Shown here in pieces: positions 1 through 9,993 of a stretch of DNA of 64,000 bases; position 1 is the stretch's first letter; the number at the start of each line of letters is the position of its first letter. Under the pieces are notes generated by a model. That model saw only the letters and a list, made by a program, of their open reading frames with translations. It was not told the DNA's origin and ran no database searches. Location of the stretch: assembly GCA_021166835.1 (NCBI GenBank), contig JAJPEN010000002.1, positions 1 through 64,000 on the forward strand, given 5' to 3'. The stretch is from Burkholderiaceae bacterium. Its GTDB lineage: Bacteria > Pseudomonadota > Gammaproteobacteria > Burkholderiales > Burkholderiaceae. Made by a program: the position numbers and the translations under genes.

Positions 1-951
<951 letters not shown>

Positions 952-1057
952 CGTCACTCCTCGAAATTCGTAAGGGTGCCGACGCGACAGAAGCGGGGGA
1001 GAGGATCGCGCGAAACGCGACCGGGGTGCGCCCGTCTGCCGTGACGGATCACGGTTC

Positions 1058-1130
1058 GACGAGCGCCGTTGAATCGGTTCCCGAGCCTGGCGGCCGCCGA
1101 AGGACGGGCCGTTGCAGCGCTCCTCGGGAT
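1058..1130 (-). promoter_or_regulatory. SAH riboswitch in the ahcY leader
   Basis: Read on the minus strand, the leader begins CCCGAGGAGCGCTGCAACGG (1128 to 1109), continues to CCAGGCTCGGG (1090 to 1080) and then AACGGCGCTC (1070 to 1061). CCCGAG (1128-1123) pairs with CTCGGG (1085-1080) as P1. GAGCGC can pair with the downstream GGCGCTC, giving the pseudoknot typical of the SAH riboswitch class known upstream of ahcY in proteobacteria. A further hairpin CCGTGA-TCCG-TCACGG lies at 1054-1039. There is no U-run, so the output is not obviously an intrinsic terminator. The class assignment rests on remembered consensus and gene context. Confidence 0.9.
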
Positions 1131-1137
1131 CGCGCAG

Positions 1138-1143
1138 ATTATA
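1138..1143 (-). promoter_or_regulatory. -10 box of the ahcY promoter
   Basis: A perfect TATAAT on the minus strand overlaps the TAA stop codon (1141-1139) of the upstream HD-GYP gene. It lies about ten bases before the first riboswitch stem, so transcription would start essentially at the aptamer. No good TTGACA-like -35 was found at 17 bp. Confidence 0.65.
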
Positions 1144-2785
1144 GCGAGCGCACGCCCGTCCGACCGTAGTAGTCGGGCAAGCGCAGCCCGTAGGCGCCGG
1201 CCGGCAATCCGCGCGCGATCCGGACCTGCGCGCCGCTGTAGACCTCGTCGGGCTCCTGGCGGCCGGTTCGGTCGCGCACCACGCGCAGCGGTCCCTTGTC
1301 GGCGCCCGTGAGCACCACGAGCTTGGGCAGCACGCGCTCGTCGCGCGGACGATCGACCACCGCCGCCACTTCTCCTGCGCGCAGTTCGACGAGGGTGCCG
1401 ACCGGGAACACGCCGATCGACAGCACGAAATGCTCCACCAGGTCGCGGCAGAACAGCGATTTCGCCCATTCGTTGAGCGCCGAGAGCGCATCCTCGGCGG
1501 ACAGCGGATTGGCGTAGGCACGCAGCGCGGTGAGACCGCTGAACGTATCGACGATCGCTGCCATCCGTCCGAGCAGCCCGATGTCGTTGCCCCGCAGGCG
1601 GCGCGGATAGCCGGAGCCGTCGAGCCGCTCGTGGTGTTCGCCGATGGCGCGCAGGACCTCCGGTTCGAGCGCCCCGGTGCGCTCGAGCAGGTCGCGGCCG
1701 ATGGCCACGTGCTGTTGCATCAGGGCGTAGTCGTGCGTAGCAAGCATGCCCGGGTGCTCGAGCAGTTCGCGCGGCAGCAGCGCCTTGCCCAGATCGAGCA
1801 GCAGCCCGATCAGCGTTAGCTCACGCAGCGACTGCGCCGGCATGCCGAGCGACCGGCCGAACACGGCGAGGTTCAGCGCGACCGCGGTGGCGCCGTTCGG
1901 GCGTGCGGCGTTCTGCACGTAGACCGCCTCGGCCCAGCGCATCGCTTCGGGCGCGTGCTGCACGGTGCAGACGAAGTTGTCGATCACCGGCTCGAGCGAG
2001 TCGAGGGCAGGCGTGCTCCCCTGGCGCACCTGCGCAACGAGCGCGTCGGCTGCGCCGACCAGCCGCGAGTGCACGATGCGGGCCTGCGCAAAACTCTCGC
2101 GGATCGGTGCCGACGCCGCGGGCTCGACGGCGCCGATGCTCTCGCCGTAGCGAGCGCGCAACTCTGCGAGCGCGCAGGGGCGCTCGCGCTCGTGCGCGCT
2201 TCCCGGTTCGGCGAAGAACCAGTTGCGCAATCGTCCGATGGCGCTGCTGCGCTCGCGAAGCGGTTGGCCTTCGCTGGTTCGCAACAGTGCACGCAAGCGG
2301 ATCCGTGCCGCTTCGCTCGGATGAACGTCGTCGCGCCGTTCGGCGGGCTTGGCAAGCAATGTGGCGTGTCGGCTCGCATCGCGGCCAGTGCCGCGCGCAG
2401 CTGCGTCGCCCGCGTCGTCGACCGCGGCCGGACCGGGGGCCGGCGCCTCGAATCCGCCGAGTGGTTCGCCCATCAGCGACAGCGTCTGCGGGCTCGACAG
2501 CACCGCCGCCGCGCGTATCGCGTCGCGCATCTCGGGGGCCGAGCGGGATGGGTCGACGCGCACCTGCCGGCAATGCGCCCGAATCGCGGCCAGCTCGTCG
2601 TCGCCCTCCACCAGCAGGCCTCCCTGCGGCAGCGGCGTGTCGCTCCACGGGCGATCCAGTTCGGCGACGAACATGCCGGCGAGCACGCGTCTCGCCTCGA
2701 TGCGCGGCAGCTCGGTCTCGTCATCGCCATCGAACGACGCCGGGTAGACGATTTCCTCGAGATCGGCAACGAAGGTCGTGGACAT
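1139..2785 (-). CDS. HD-GYP domain protein with a degenerate metal site
   Basis: A 548-residue protein. The N-terminal part (about 1-140) resembles the DUF3391 region often found before HD-GYP domains; the HD-GYP domain covers roughly residues 235-430. Family members hydrolyse cyclic di-GMP. The GYP segment is intact ([11 protein letters not shown]), but the HD pair that should read HDxGK is LLLDLGK, with Leu for the metal-binding His, and the later D-x-x-D-A-L position reads VDTFSGL. The protein may therefore have weak or no phosphodiesterase activity and act as a sensor or scaffold. The C-terminal 120 residues form an extra domain of unknown role. The ribosome binding site before ATG 2785 is weak. 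Confidence 0.82.
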   Translation of the reverse strand: MSTTFVADLEEIVYPASFDGDDETELPRIEARRVLAGMFVAELDRPWSDTPLPQGGLLVEGDDELAAIRAHCRQVRVDPSRSAPEMRDAIRAAAVLSSPQTLSLMGEPLGGFEAPAPGPAAVDDAGDAAARGTGRDASRHATLLAKPAERRDDVHPSEAARIRLRALLRTSEGQPLRERSSAIGRLRNWFFAEPGSAHERERPCALAELRARYGESIGAVEPAASAPIRESFAQARIVHSRLVGAADALVAQVRQGSTPALDSLEPVIDNFVCTVQHAPEAMRWAEAVYVQNAARPNGATAVALNLAVFGRSLGMPAQSLRELTLIGLLLDLGKALLPRELLEHPGMLATHDYALMQQHVAIGRDLLERTGALEPEVLRAIGEHHERLDGSGYPRRLRGNDIGLLGRMAAIVDTFSGLTALRAYANPLSAEDALSALNEWAKSLFCRDLVEHFVLSIGVFPVGTLVELRAGEVAAVVDRPRDERVLPKLVVLTGADKGPLRVVRDRTGRQEPDEVYSGAQVRIARGLPAGAYGLRLPDYYGRTGVRSL

Positions 2786-2927
2786 GGGTGCGCGGGAACC
2801 GGTGAAGATCGCCCGAGCTTAGCGGCGGCGGGCGGTCTCGACCACCGAGATGAGCGCCGGAGCAACGGCGCTTTTCGTCCGGACCGACGGAAGGTCGGAA
2901 CGCGTCCGTCGATGGATGGCCGCGCGC

Positions 2928-2933
2928 TACACT
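2928..2933 (+). promoter_or_regulatory. -10 box placed for a leaderless pdxH transcript
   Basis: TACACT is followed by exactly seven bases and then the pdxH ATG (2941). A transcript starting 7-8 nt after the -10 box would begin at or next to the start codon. No Shine-Dalgarno sequence is seen. The same arrangement occurs in front of bioC. Confidence 0.45.
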
Positions 2934-2940
2934 CGCGCCG

Positions 2941-3579
2941 ATGACGAGACTGTCCGACCTGCGCAAGAGCTACGAGCGGGGCGAACTCGACGAGGACCAC
3001 GCCTGCCGAGATCCCTTCGAGCAGTTCCGGCAATGGCTCGGTCAGGCGGTCGGCGCGAACGTGCCCGAGCCGAATGCGATGACGGTCGCCACCGTCGGCG
3101 ATTCGGGCCGTCCGTCGACGCGCGTCGTGCTGATCAAGGACTTCGACGAACGCGGCATCGTCTGGTACACCAATTATGAAAGTCGCAAGGGTCGCGAGCT
3201 TGCCGCCCATCCATATGCGGCGCTGCAGTTCCACTGGGTCGAACTCGAGCGCGTCGTGCGGATCGAGGGACATGTGTCGCGGGTCGACGCGGCCGACTCG
3301 GACGCTTATTACGCGTCGCGGCCGCTGGCCTCGCGTATCGGCGCCTGGGCTTCGGAGCAGAGCCGTCCGCTCGCCTCACGCGCGGCGCTGGTCGCGCGCG
3401 CGGCCGAGTTCGGCCTGAAGTTCGGCCTGCACCCGCCGCGGCCGCCGCACTGGGGCGGCTTCCGGCTCGCGCCCGATTACTGGGAGTTCTGGCAGGGACG
3501 ACCGTCGCGCCTGCATGACCGGCTCTCGTACCGTCGCATGCCCGAGGGCGGGTGGGGCATGCAGCGGTTGGCGCCGTGA
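2941..3579 (+). CDS. pdxH: Pyridoxamine 5'-phosphate oxidase
   Basis: FMN-dependent oxidase that converts pyridoxine or pyridoxamine 5'-phosphate to pyridoxal 5'-phosphate. The 212 residues match the usual family length. Typical segments include [60 protein letters not shown] and, near the C-terminus, [18 protein letters not shown] followed by [10 protein letters not shown]. The gene diverges from the HD-GYP gene and ends before a very strong palindrome at 3623-3689. The absence of a visible ribosome binding site and the close -10 box suggest leaderless translation. Confidence 0.95.
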   Translation: MTRLSDLRKSYERGELDEDHACRDPFEQFRQWLGQAVGANVPEPNAMTVATVGDSGRPSTRVVLIKDFDERGIVWYTNYESRKGRELAAHPYAALQFHWVELERVVRIEGHVSRVDAADSDAYYASRPLASRIGAWASEQSRPLASRAALVARAAEFGLKFGLHPPRPPHWGGFRLAPDYWEFWQGRPSRLHDRLSYRRMPEGGWGMQRLAP

Positions 3580-3622
3580 CTCTGAGGAGGGGGAAGGGGG
3601 AAGGGGGAAAAGGGAAAAAACC

Positions 3623-3689
3623 GGGAAAAAACCGGGGTCAGACCACGGTTCTGTCCAACAGAACCGTGGTCTGACCCCGGTTTTTTCCC
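3623..3689. terminator. Perfect 32-bp-arm palindrome, bidirectional terminator
   Basis: The arms 3623-3654 and 3658-3689 are perfectly complementary around a three-base loop (CCA). Each arm carries an A-run on its outer side and a T-run on the exit side (TTTTTT at 3681-3686), so the hairpin has the form of an intrinsic terminator in both directions. It sits between convergent pdxH and the minus-strand gene ending at 3700. The upstream flank (3585-3635) is purine-rich and repeats GGGAAAAAACCGGG. Its exceptional length also suits a dispersed palindromic repeat family. Confidence 0.85.
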
Positions 3690-3699
3690 CCGCGTAGTG

Positions 3700-4071
3700 C
3701 TAATGCATCTTCCGCCCCAGCACAGCGAGCAACGCCGCCGCGGGCAGGCGGCAGGCGGAGTTGCCGGCGCGGGCGACGACCTCGCGTAGGCGCGGGGCGT
3801 AGGCGATCAGCGCTTCCAGCGTGCCCTCGTCGTCGCGCAGCAGGGCCTGGGCGAGCGCGGCGACCCAGGTGTCGGCTTCGGACCCGTCGCGGCTGCTGCA
3901 ATCGCAGCGCTCGCCCGCTTCGAGCCGGACGGCGAGCGCGACCAGGCGCAGTCGGGTGGCGATCGGAAGCTCGGTTTCGTCGGCCAGCGCGTCGCTCAGG
4001 CGTGCGGCGAGCCCCGGGCGAGCGCGCGGACATTCGATCAGGCGGGCGACCTCGTGCAGTGCGGGCGACAT
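3700..4071 (-). CDS. Hypothetical protein downstream of metK
   Basis: Not recognised. From ATG 4071 it encodes 123 residues rich in Ala, Leu and Arg and predicted mostly helical, with a Cys pair in ERCDCSSRDG. The frame stays open to 4170, which would add 33 residues including CRLC. It lies just beyond the metK stop (4189) on the same strand and ends at the big terminator palindrome, so it is probably the last gene of the metK transcript. No convincing ribosome binding site separates the two possible starts. It could still be a spurious GC-rich frame. Confidence 0.4.
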   Translation of the reverse strand: MSPALHEVARLIECPRARPGLAARLSDALADETELPIATRLRLVALAVRLEAGERCDCSSRDGSEADTWVAALAQALLRDDEGTLEALIAYAPRLREVVARAGNSACRLPAAALLAVLGRKMH

Positions 4072-4188
4072 GGGCTCATTGGAGCAGAGCCGGCAGCGCG
4101 CCGGCTTGATCGACGTCACGATCGGGGCGGTGTCGCGCACGCCGGTGCCGCCGCCCGTCGGGCAGCGCACGCCGGCGGCGCGCCTGCC

Positions 4189-5355
4189 TCAGACGCCGGC
4201 TTCGGCGCGCAGCGCCTCGGCCTTGTCGGTGCGCTCCCAGGAGAACTCGGGCTCGTCGCGGCCGAAGTGACCATAGGCGGCCGTTTTCCGGTACACCGGG
4301 CGCAGCAGGTCGAGCATCTGGACGATGCCGCGCGGGCGCAGGTCGAAATGACGCGCGACGAGTTCGGACAGCCGCTCGTCGGACACCGCTCCGGTTCCCT
4401 GCGTGGTGACCATGATCGACGTCGGCTTCGCGATGCCGATCGCGTAGGACAGTTGCACGAGGCACCGCCGCGCCAGCCCGGCGGCGACGATGTTCTTCGC
4501 GACGTAGCGAGCGGCGTACGCCGCCGAGCGGTCGACCTTCGACGGGTCCTTGCCGGAAAACGCGCCGCCGCCGTGCGGCGCCGAGCCACCGTAGGTGTCG
4601 ACGATGATCTTGCGTCCGGTGAGCCCGCAGTCGCCCTGCGGTCCGCCGACGACGAAGCGGCCGGTGGGGTTCACCAAGTAGCGCACTTCGTTGCGACGCA
4701 TCGATTCCGGGATCACCGGCTTGATCAGCTCCTCGATCACCGCTTCGCGGATCAGCGCCTGGCTGATGTCGGGCGAGTGCTGCGTGGAGATGACGACGGT
4801 GTCGGCCGACTGCGGACGGCCGTCGGCATAGCGCAGCGTGACCTGCGACTTGGCATCCGGGCGCAGCCATCCGAGCTTGCCGCTCTTGCGCAGCTGCGAC
4901 TGCCGTTCGACGAGCCGGTGCGCGTAATAGATGGCCGCCGGCATGTATTCGGGAGTTTCGTCGCAGGCGTAGCCGAACATCAGTCCCTGGTCGCCGGCGC
5001 CCTGGTCGAGGTTGTCGTCGCCGGCGTGGTCGTCGCCCTGCGCGATGTCGGGCGACTGCTTGTCGTAGGCCACCATCACGCCGCAGCCGCGGTAGTCGAT
5101 GCCGAACTCGGTGTTGTCGTAGCCGATCGACTTCAGCGTGTCGCGCGCGACCTGGATGTAGTCGATGTTGGCCGTCGACGTGATTTCGCCGGCGAGCACG
5201 ACCAGACCGGTGGTGCACAGCGTTTCGGCGGCAACGCGCGACAGGCGGTCCTGCTCGAGCAGGGCGTCGAGGATGGCGTCGGAGATCTGGTCGGCAACCT
5301 TGTCGGGGTGGCCTTCGGAGACCGATTCCGAGGTGAACAGATATTCGCTGGTCAA
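4189..5355 (-). CDS. metK: S-adenosylmethionine synthetase
   Basis: Makes SAM from methionine and ATP. The start is TTG at 5355-5353, chosen because AGGAGAG lies just upstream and the protein then begins [21 protein letters not shown], as in the family; this gives 388 residues. The upstream in-frame extension to 5454 has no ribosome binding site. Other landmarks are [18 protein letters not shown], the ATP-binding [16 protein letters not shown] loop and the C-terminal [18 protein letters not shown]. With ahcY 3 kb away it forms part of the methyl cycle. It sits behind a structured leader and its own TATAAT box. Confidence 0.97.
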   Translation of the reverse strand: MTSEYLFTSESVSEGHPDKVADQISDAILDALLEQDRLSRVAAETLCTTGLVVLAGEITSTANIDYIQVARDTLKSIGYDNTEFGIDYRGCGVMVAYDKQSPDIAQGDDHAGDDNLDQGAGDQGLMFGYACDETPEYMPAAIYYAHRLVERQSQLRKSGKLGWLRPDAKSQVTLRYADGRPQSADTVVISTQHSPDISQALIREAVIEELIKPVIPESMRRNEVRYLVNPTGRFVVGGPQGDCGLTGRKIIVDTYGGSAPHGGGAFSGKDPSKVDRSAAYAARYVAKNIVAAGLARRCLVQLSYAIGIAKPTSIMVTTQGTGAVSDERLSELVARHFDLRPRGIVQMLDLLRPVYRKTAAYGHFGRDEPEFSWERTDKAEALRAEAGV

Positions 5356-5474
5356 GGCTTCTCTCCTGTCGGCGCGCTGCCGACCCTTCGAGAAGCAGCG
5401 ACGCTTTAGCGGATTTGTTGGCCGGCGCCCGATGCGCCGTCCGTCGCCCCGCAAGTTGTCGTTAACTCGGCGAC
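5356..5474 (-). promoter_or_regulatory. Structured metK leader with two competing hairpins
   Basis: The leader is about 120 nt. Next to the ribosome binding site, GTCGGC (5384-5379) can pair with GCCGAC (5373-5368) around a five-base loop. The bases 5380-5375 can instead pair with CGCTGC at 5400-5395. The two pairings are mutually exclusive, and the first ends directly at the AGGAGAG site. This could control access to the site. I could not match the leader to a known SAM riboswitch class. Confidence 0.45.
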
Positions 5475-5480
5475 GCTCCG

Positions 5481-5486
5481 ATTATA
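5481..5486 (-). promoter_or_regulatory. -10 box of the metK promoter
   Basis: A perfect TATAAT on the minus strand, between metK and the divergent acyltransferase gene starting at 5528. It predicts a start near 5474. The -35 region is not close to consensus. Confidence 0.6.
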
Positions 5487-5527
5487 GGGTAGGCTCGCGC
5501 CTCGCCGACGGCCCCAGGCCCTGATCC

Positions 5528-6442
5528 ATGACGACATTGCCGATGCCCTCCGGCGCCCACCGCGGCGGCGTCGCGCTGTTCGTGCTGCGCGGCATCGGTC
5601 GCTTGCCGCTGCGCGCGTCGCGCGCGCTGGGCGCGCTGCTCGGCTGGATCGCATATGCAGCGTCGTCCGGCTACCGGCGCAAGATCCGCTCGAATCTTCG
5701 AAGAGCCGGCCTCGATTCGCCGGTCATGCGCTGGCGGGTCGCAGGCGAGTCGGGTCGCACGATGGGCGAACTGCCCTGGGTGTGGACGCGCCCGCTGGCG
5801 CAGGTCGCGGCGCGCGTCGATTGCCGTCCCGACGACGTCCGGGTGCTCGACGACGCCGAACGCGCCGGACGCGGCGTGCTGTTCGTCACCCCGCACCTGG
5901 GTGCCTTCGACGTCGCCGCCCGCTGGTACGCGACGCGCGCTCCGATCACTGTCTTGTTCAAGCCGCCGCACAAGACCTGGCTGCGCCCGCTGGTCGCCTT
6001 CGCGCGCGATCGCGACGCGATGCGGGCCGTGCCGCCGACGCTCGGCGGCCTGCGCGCGCTGCTGCGGGCGCTGCAAGCGAGGCAGGCGGTCGGCCTTCTG
6101 CCCGACCAGGTGCCCAGCGCAGGCGAGGGTCGCTGGGCGCCGTTCTTCGGCGAGCCCGCCTACACGATGACTCTGCCCGAGCGGCTCGTGCAGCAGACCG
6201 GTGCACGCGTCGTCGTCGCCGTCTGCGAGCGCGTCGCGCGTCCGACCGGATGGCGGCTGCGCCTCGAGGCGATGCGTGAAGCGCCGAGTGCCGAGGCGTT
6301 GAACGCCCGCCTGCAGCAGTCGATCCTGCGCCGTCCCGAGCAGTACCTGTGGGGGTACAACCGCTATCGCAGGCCACCGGGGGCAGCTCAGCGCGACGAG
6401 GCCGGCGCGACGTCCGTTGGTGGAAGCAACGGTGCTGGTTGA
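5528..6442 (+). CDS. Late lipid A acyltransferase, HtrB/LpxL family (first copy)
   Basis: Transfers a secondary acyl chain to Kdo-lipid A at the inner membrane. The 304 residues have an N-terminal hydrophobic anchor (about 14-52) and the catalytic H-x4-D motif in TPHLGAFDVAARW. The PDQVPSAGEGRWAPFFG segment is typical of the family. It diverges from metK and overlaps the next acyltransferase, so the pair should be made together. Which of the two adds which chain cannot be told from the sequence. Confidence 0.9.
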   Translation: MTTLPMPSGAHRGGVALFVLRGIGRLPLRASRALGALLGWIAYAASSGYRRKIRSNLRRAGLDSPVMRWRVAGESGRTMGELPWVWTRPLAQVAARVDCRPDDVRVLDDAERAGRGVLFVTPHLGAFDVAARWYATRAPITVLFKPPHKTWLRPLVAFARDRDAMRAVPPTLGGLRALLRALQARQAVGLLPDQVPSAGEGRWAPFFGEPAYTMTLPERLVQQTGARVVVAVCERVARPTGWRLRLEAMREAPSAEALNARLQQSILRRPEQYLWGYNRYRRPPGAAQRDEAGATSVGGSNGAG

Positions 6443-7325
6443 CGCGCTTACGTACCTGGCGCTGGCGCTGCTGCGCGCGGTCTCGAAGTTGCCGTATCCG
6501 GCACTGCGCGGGCTCGGCCGCGTCGGCGGCGCCGTCGCCTGGCGCGTCGCGCGCGATCGGCGCCGCGTCACGCTGCGCAACCTGGAGCTGTGCTTTCCGC
6601 AATGGAGCCGTGCGCGGCGCGAAGCGGTCGCCCGCGCACACTTTCGCTACTTCGTGCGCAGCCTTCTCGATCGATTCATCCTCTGGTACGCACCCGTGTC
6701 CCGTGTACGCGCGCTGTGCCGCCTGGAAGGCGCCGAGCACTACGAAAAGCATCGCGGTCATCCGGTGATCCTGCTCGCGCCGCACTTCGCCGGCTGCGAC
6801 GCGGGCGGTGCGCGCATGTTCTTCGAGACGCCGATCGTCTCGATGTACGCCAGGCAGAAGAACCGGGTGTTCGATGCGGCAATGAGGCGCGGACGCACGC
6901 GCCTGCCCGGCGCCTCGATGGTCCTGCGCACCGACGGTCTGCGCGCGGCGGTGCGCGCGCTGCGCGCGGGCACGCCGTTCTATTTCCTTCCCGACATGGA
7001 CCTGGGCGCGCGCGAAGCGCTCTTCGTGCCCTTCTTCGGCGTGCCGGCAGCCACCGTCACGTCGGTCGCGCGCCTGGCGCGGCTCACCGGCGCGGTCGTC
7101 GTTCCGTGCGTGACGCGGATGACCGACGACGGATACCTCGTTCAGTTGCATCCTGCGTGGGAGTCGTTTCCCGGCGACGACCTGTACGAAGCCACGCGCC
7201 GGATGAACGCATTCATCGAGCAGCGTGTGCTGGAGATGCCGGCGCAGTACCTGTGGAGCCATCGCCGCTTCAAGACGCGGCCGCCCGGCGAGCCGAGCCT
7301 GTACGACGGCGTCGATCGGCGATAA
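6417..7325 (+). CDS. Late lipid A acyltransferase, LpxL/LpxM family (second copy)
   Basis: A second acyltransferase of 302 residues with an N-terminal anchor, the H-x4-D motif [14 protein letters not shown] and the family segment [19 protein letters not shown]. The first usable start is TTG 6417. A GTG at 6432 has GGAAG at 6422-6426 and may be the true start. Either start lies inside the previous gene (stop at 6440-6442), so translation is coupled. Two adjacent late acyltransferases suit synthesis of hexa-acyl lipid A. dapF follows seven bases later. Confidence 0.9.
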   Translation: MVEATVLVDALTYLALALLRAVSKLPYPALRGLGRVGGAVAWRVARDRRRVTLRNLELCFPQWSRARREAVARAHFRYFVRSLLDRFILWYAPVSRVRALCRLEGAEHYEKHRGHPVILLAPHFAGCDAGGARMFFETPIVSMYARQKNRVFDAAMRRGRTRLPGASMVLRTDGLRAAVRALRAGTPFYFLPDMDLGAREALFVPFFGVPAATVTSVARLARLTGAVVVPCVTRMTDDGYLVQLHPAWESFPGDDLYEATRRMNAFIEQRVLEMPAQYLWSHRRFKTRPPGEPSLYDGVDRR

Positions 7326-7332
7326 TCGGCCG

Positions 7333-8214
7333 ATGGTCAGCACCACGCTTCGCTTCACGAAGATGCACGGCGCCGGCAACGACTTCGTCGTCGTCGACGG
7401 CGTTCGCCAATCGGTGCGCTTCGCACGCGAGCAATGGCGCCGCCTCGCCGATCGACATCTGGGCGTCGGCGCCGACCAGATCCTGCTCGTCGAGCCCTCG
7501 CCCGGGGCGGGAATCGATTTCCGCTACCGGATCTTCAATGCGGACGGCGACGAGGTCGAGCAGTGCGGCAACGGAGCGCGCTGCTTCGCGCGCTTCGTGC
7601 TCGAGCACGGCCTCACCGACCGGCGTGCGATCCGCGTACAGACGCTCGGCGGCATCATCGAGCCGACGATCGAAGACGACGGACGCGTGCGCGTGGACAT
7701 GGGCGTGCCCGCCTTCGGCGCGCAGTCCGTCGGCTTCGATGCAACGGGGCTGTCGTCGCGCACGATCGGCGAGGACACCGTCTGGATCCTCGACGAAGTC
7801 GAAGCGGGCGCACCGGTGTCGCTCGTCTCGATCGGCAATCCACACGCGGTGCAGTTCGTCGACGATGTCGATCGCGCACCGGTGAACGACGAAGGCGCGC
7901 GCCTGGGCGCCTCGCCGCGCTTCGTGCGCGGCGTCAACGCAGGCTATGCGCAGGTGGTGTCGCCGCACGAACTGCGGTTGCGCGTCTTCGAGCGAGGCGC
8001 CGGCGAGACGCTCGCCTGCGGCACCGGAGCCTGCGCGGCGGCGCTGGCGGCGATACGCCAGCGGCGCGCCCGCTCGCCGGTGGATGTACGAACGCGCGGC
8101 GGCCGCCTGCGCATCGACTGGGACGGAACCCGCGTTGCCCTGACGGGCCCTGCGCGCACGGTCTACGAAGGCGAGATCGACTGCGCGACGCTCTTCGACA
8201 CGGACTGCGAATGA
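7333..8214 (+). CDS. dapF: Diaminopimelate epimerase
   Basis: Interconverts LL- and meso-diaminopimelate for lysine and peptidoglycan synthesis. The ATG at 7333 gives 293 residues starting [20 protein letters not shown]. The two catalytic Cys are in [20 protein letters not shown] and [19 protein letters not shown]. The in-frame extension to 7225 overlaps the preceding gene and lacks family similarity. A GATAAT six bases before the ATG could be an internal promoter. The stop overlaps the next start as ATGA. Confidence 0.97.
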   Translation: MVSTTLRFTKMHGAGNDFVVVDGVRQSVRFAREQWRRLADRHLGVGADQILLVEPSPGAGIDFRYRIFNADGDEVEQCGNGARCFARFVLEHGLTDRRAIRVQTLGGIIEPTIEDDGRVRVDMGVPAFGAQSVGFDATGLSSRTIGEDTVWILDEVEAGAPVSLVSIGNPHAVQFVDDVDRAPVNDEGARLGASPRFVRGVNAGYAQVVSPHELRLRVFERGAGETLACGTGACAAALAAIRQRRARSPVDVRTRGGRLRIDWDGTRVALTGPARTVYEGEIDCATLFDTDCE

Positions 8215-8885
8215 CCCGAAATACCTGCGACGCCGACGACGTCGCGAACTACCTGCACGAGAACCCCGACTTCTTCGAATCGCACGTCGAGCTGCTCGCG
8301 TCGATCACCGTGCCGCATCCGCACGGCGGGCGGGCGATTTCGCTGCACGAACGCCAGCTCGAAGTGCTGCGCGAGAAGTTGCGCGCGCACGAGATGAAGC
8401 TCGCCGAGCTCGTTCGCATCGGCCAGGAGAACGACGCGATCGCCGAGAAGCTGCATCGCTGGACCCGGCAACTGCTGCTCGCGACCGAGCCGCAGCGGCT
8501 GCCCGAGATTGTCGTCGACGGACTGTGCACCATCTTCTCGGTGCCGCAGGTGGCGATGCGGCTGTGGGGGCTGCGCGACGACTTCGTCGGACTGGAATGG
8601 GCGCAGCCGGTGGCGGTCGACGCGATCACGCTCGCCAACAGCATGAAGCAGCCGTTCTGCGGGCCGAACTCCGATTTCCACGCGGCCACCTGGCTGCCCG
8701 ACGGCGGCGCTTCGACGCATTCGATCGCCTTGCTGCCGCTGCGCAAGGGCGTCGATCCGAAGGCTTTCGGACTGGTCGTGCTCGGCTCGTCCGACCCCGA
8801 GCGATTCCGCTCCGGCATGGGAACGGCGTTCCTCGAGCGAATCGCCGGGACGGCCGGCGCGGCGCTGTCCCGCCTCGCCGAATAG
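8211..8885 (+). CDS. DUF484 family protein
   Basis: A 224-residue protein of the DUF484 family, which is typically found between dapF and xerC in proteobacteria. It starts [20 protein letters not shown], has a helical segment rich in Arg and Glu at about 43-75 that looks like a coiled coil, and then a GAF-like fold region (about 85-215, including [20 protein letters not shown]). Its function is not established. The position argues for a link to chromosome dimer resolution or cell-wall growth, but that is only inference from neighbours. Confidence 0.88.
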   Translation: MTRNTCDADDVANYLHENPDFFESHVELLASITVPHPHGGRAISLHERQLEVLREKLRAHEMKLAELVRIGQENDAIAEKLHRWTRQLLLATEPQRLPEIVVDGLCTIFSVPQVAMRLWGLRDDFVGLEWAQPVAVDAITLANSMKQPFCGPNSDFHAATWLPDGGASTHSIALLPLRKGVDPKAFGLVVLGSSDPERFRSGMGTAFLERIAGTAGAALSRLAE

Positions 8886-8892
8886 CATCGCG

Positions 8893-9855
8893 ATGACCAC
8901 GCCGGCAATCCAGCGCTATCTCGCGCTGCTCGCCGGCGAGCGCGGCTTCTCGCCGCGCACGATCGCCAGCTACGGCATCGATTTCGGCGCACTGGCAGCG
9001 CTCGTGCGCGGCGGCGGCGATACCGGCGACGAGCCCGACTGGGCCGCGGTGGAACAACAGCATCTTCGCCGGTGGGTGGCTGCAAGCGCGCGCGAGGGCG
9101 CGTCGGCGCGCACGATCGCGCGGCGGCTGTCGGCATGGCGCGGCTTCTTCGACTGGCTCGCCGCGCAAGGGCTGGTGCCGGCGAATCCGGCGCGCGGACT
9201 GCGTGCGCCGCGCGCGCCACGTCGGCTGCCGAAGGCGCTCGCCCCGGACCTCGCGGTGCAGCTCGTCCAGCCGCAGGCATCGGCCGACGGCGACGACGAT
9301 TTCTCCACGGCACGCGACGACGCGATCGCCGAGCTCTTCTATTCGTCGGGGTTGCGCCTGTCGGAGCTCGTTTCGCTCGACGTGCGCCATTTCGCCGAAC
9401 CGCCGGCGTCGATCGGCTGGATCGATCTCGAAGAAGCCGAGGCGACGGTCCTCGGCAAGGGCGGGCGCCGGCGAACGGTGCCGGTCGGCAGCGCCGCGCG
9501 CGAGGCGCTCGCGCGCTGGCTCGCGCGGCGCACCCAGTGGCGTTCGCTGCATCCGGGTTGCGACGAGCGTGCGCTGTTCCTCGGCGCTCGCGGCGCGCGC
9601 ATCTCTCCTCGCACCGTGCAGCTGCGGCTGAAGCGACGCGCACTGCTGCGGGGAATCCCGGCCAACGTGCATCCGCACGTATTGCGCCACTCGTTCGCCA
9701 GCCACCTGCTGCAATCGAGCGGCGACCTGCGCGCGGTGCAGGAACTGCTCGGACACGCGAGCATCTCCACCACGCAGATCTACACGTCGCTCGACTTCCA
9801 GCGGCTTGCTGCGGTCTACGACGCCGCTCACCCGCGCGCGCGCCGCCGCAGCTGA
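8893..9855 (+). CDS. xerC: Tyrosine site-specific recombinase XerC
   Basis: Works with XerD at dif to resolve chromosome dimers. The 320 residues comprise an N-terminal SAM-like core-binding domain (1-110) and a catalytic domain. Catalytic residues are visible: Arg in SSGLRLSELVSLD, Lys in VLGKGGRRRTVPV, the H-x-x-R of HVLRHSFASHLL, His in ELLGHASISTTQIY and the Tyr nucleophile at its end. The context dapF-DUF484-xerC is the classical chromosomal one, which argues against a mobile-element integrase. Confidence 0.95.
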   Translation: MTTPAIQRYLALLAGERGFSPRTIASYGIDFGALAALVRGGGDTGDEPDWAAVEQQHLRRWVAASAREGASARTIARRLSAWRGFFDWLAAQGLVPANPARGLRAPRAPRRLPKALAPDLAVQLVQPQASADGDDDFSTARDDAIAELFYSSGLRLSELVSLDVRHFAEPPASIGWIDLEEAEATVLGKGGRRRTVPVGSAAREALARWLARRTQWRSLHPGCDERALFLGARGARISPRTVQLRLKRRALLRGIPANVHPHVLRHSFASHLLQSSGDLRAVQELLGHASISTTQIYTSLDFQRLAAVYDAAHPRARRRS

Positions 9856-9993
9856 TCCCTGCGCCGGGCGCGATTTCCGCGCGTTGCGAGGGTATCGCTT
9901 GCGCGGCCGGGATCGGCTGTACACTTCGCCCTCCCCGGTGCGCGGCGCCCCATCCCTCCTGCCGCGAAACGGTAGACGAAGGAGTAGCGGTCG

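Noticed and set aside
8893..9855. xerC as an integrase marking a genomic island
   Set aside because: It lies in the conserved dapF-DUF484-xerC context, with no tRNA gene or att-like repeat nearby.
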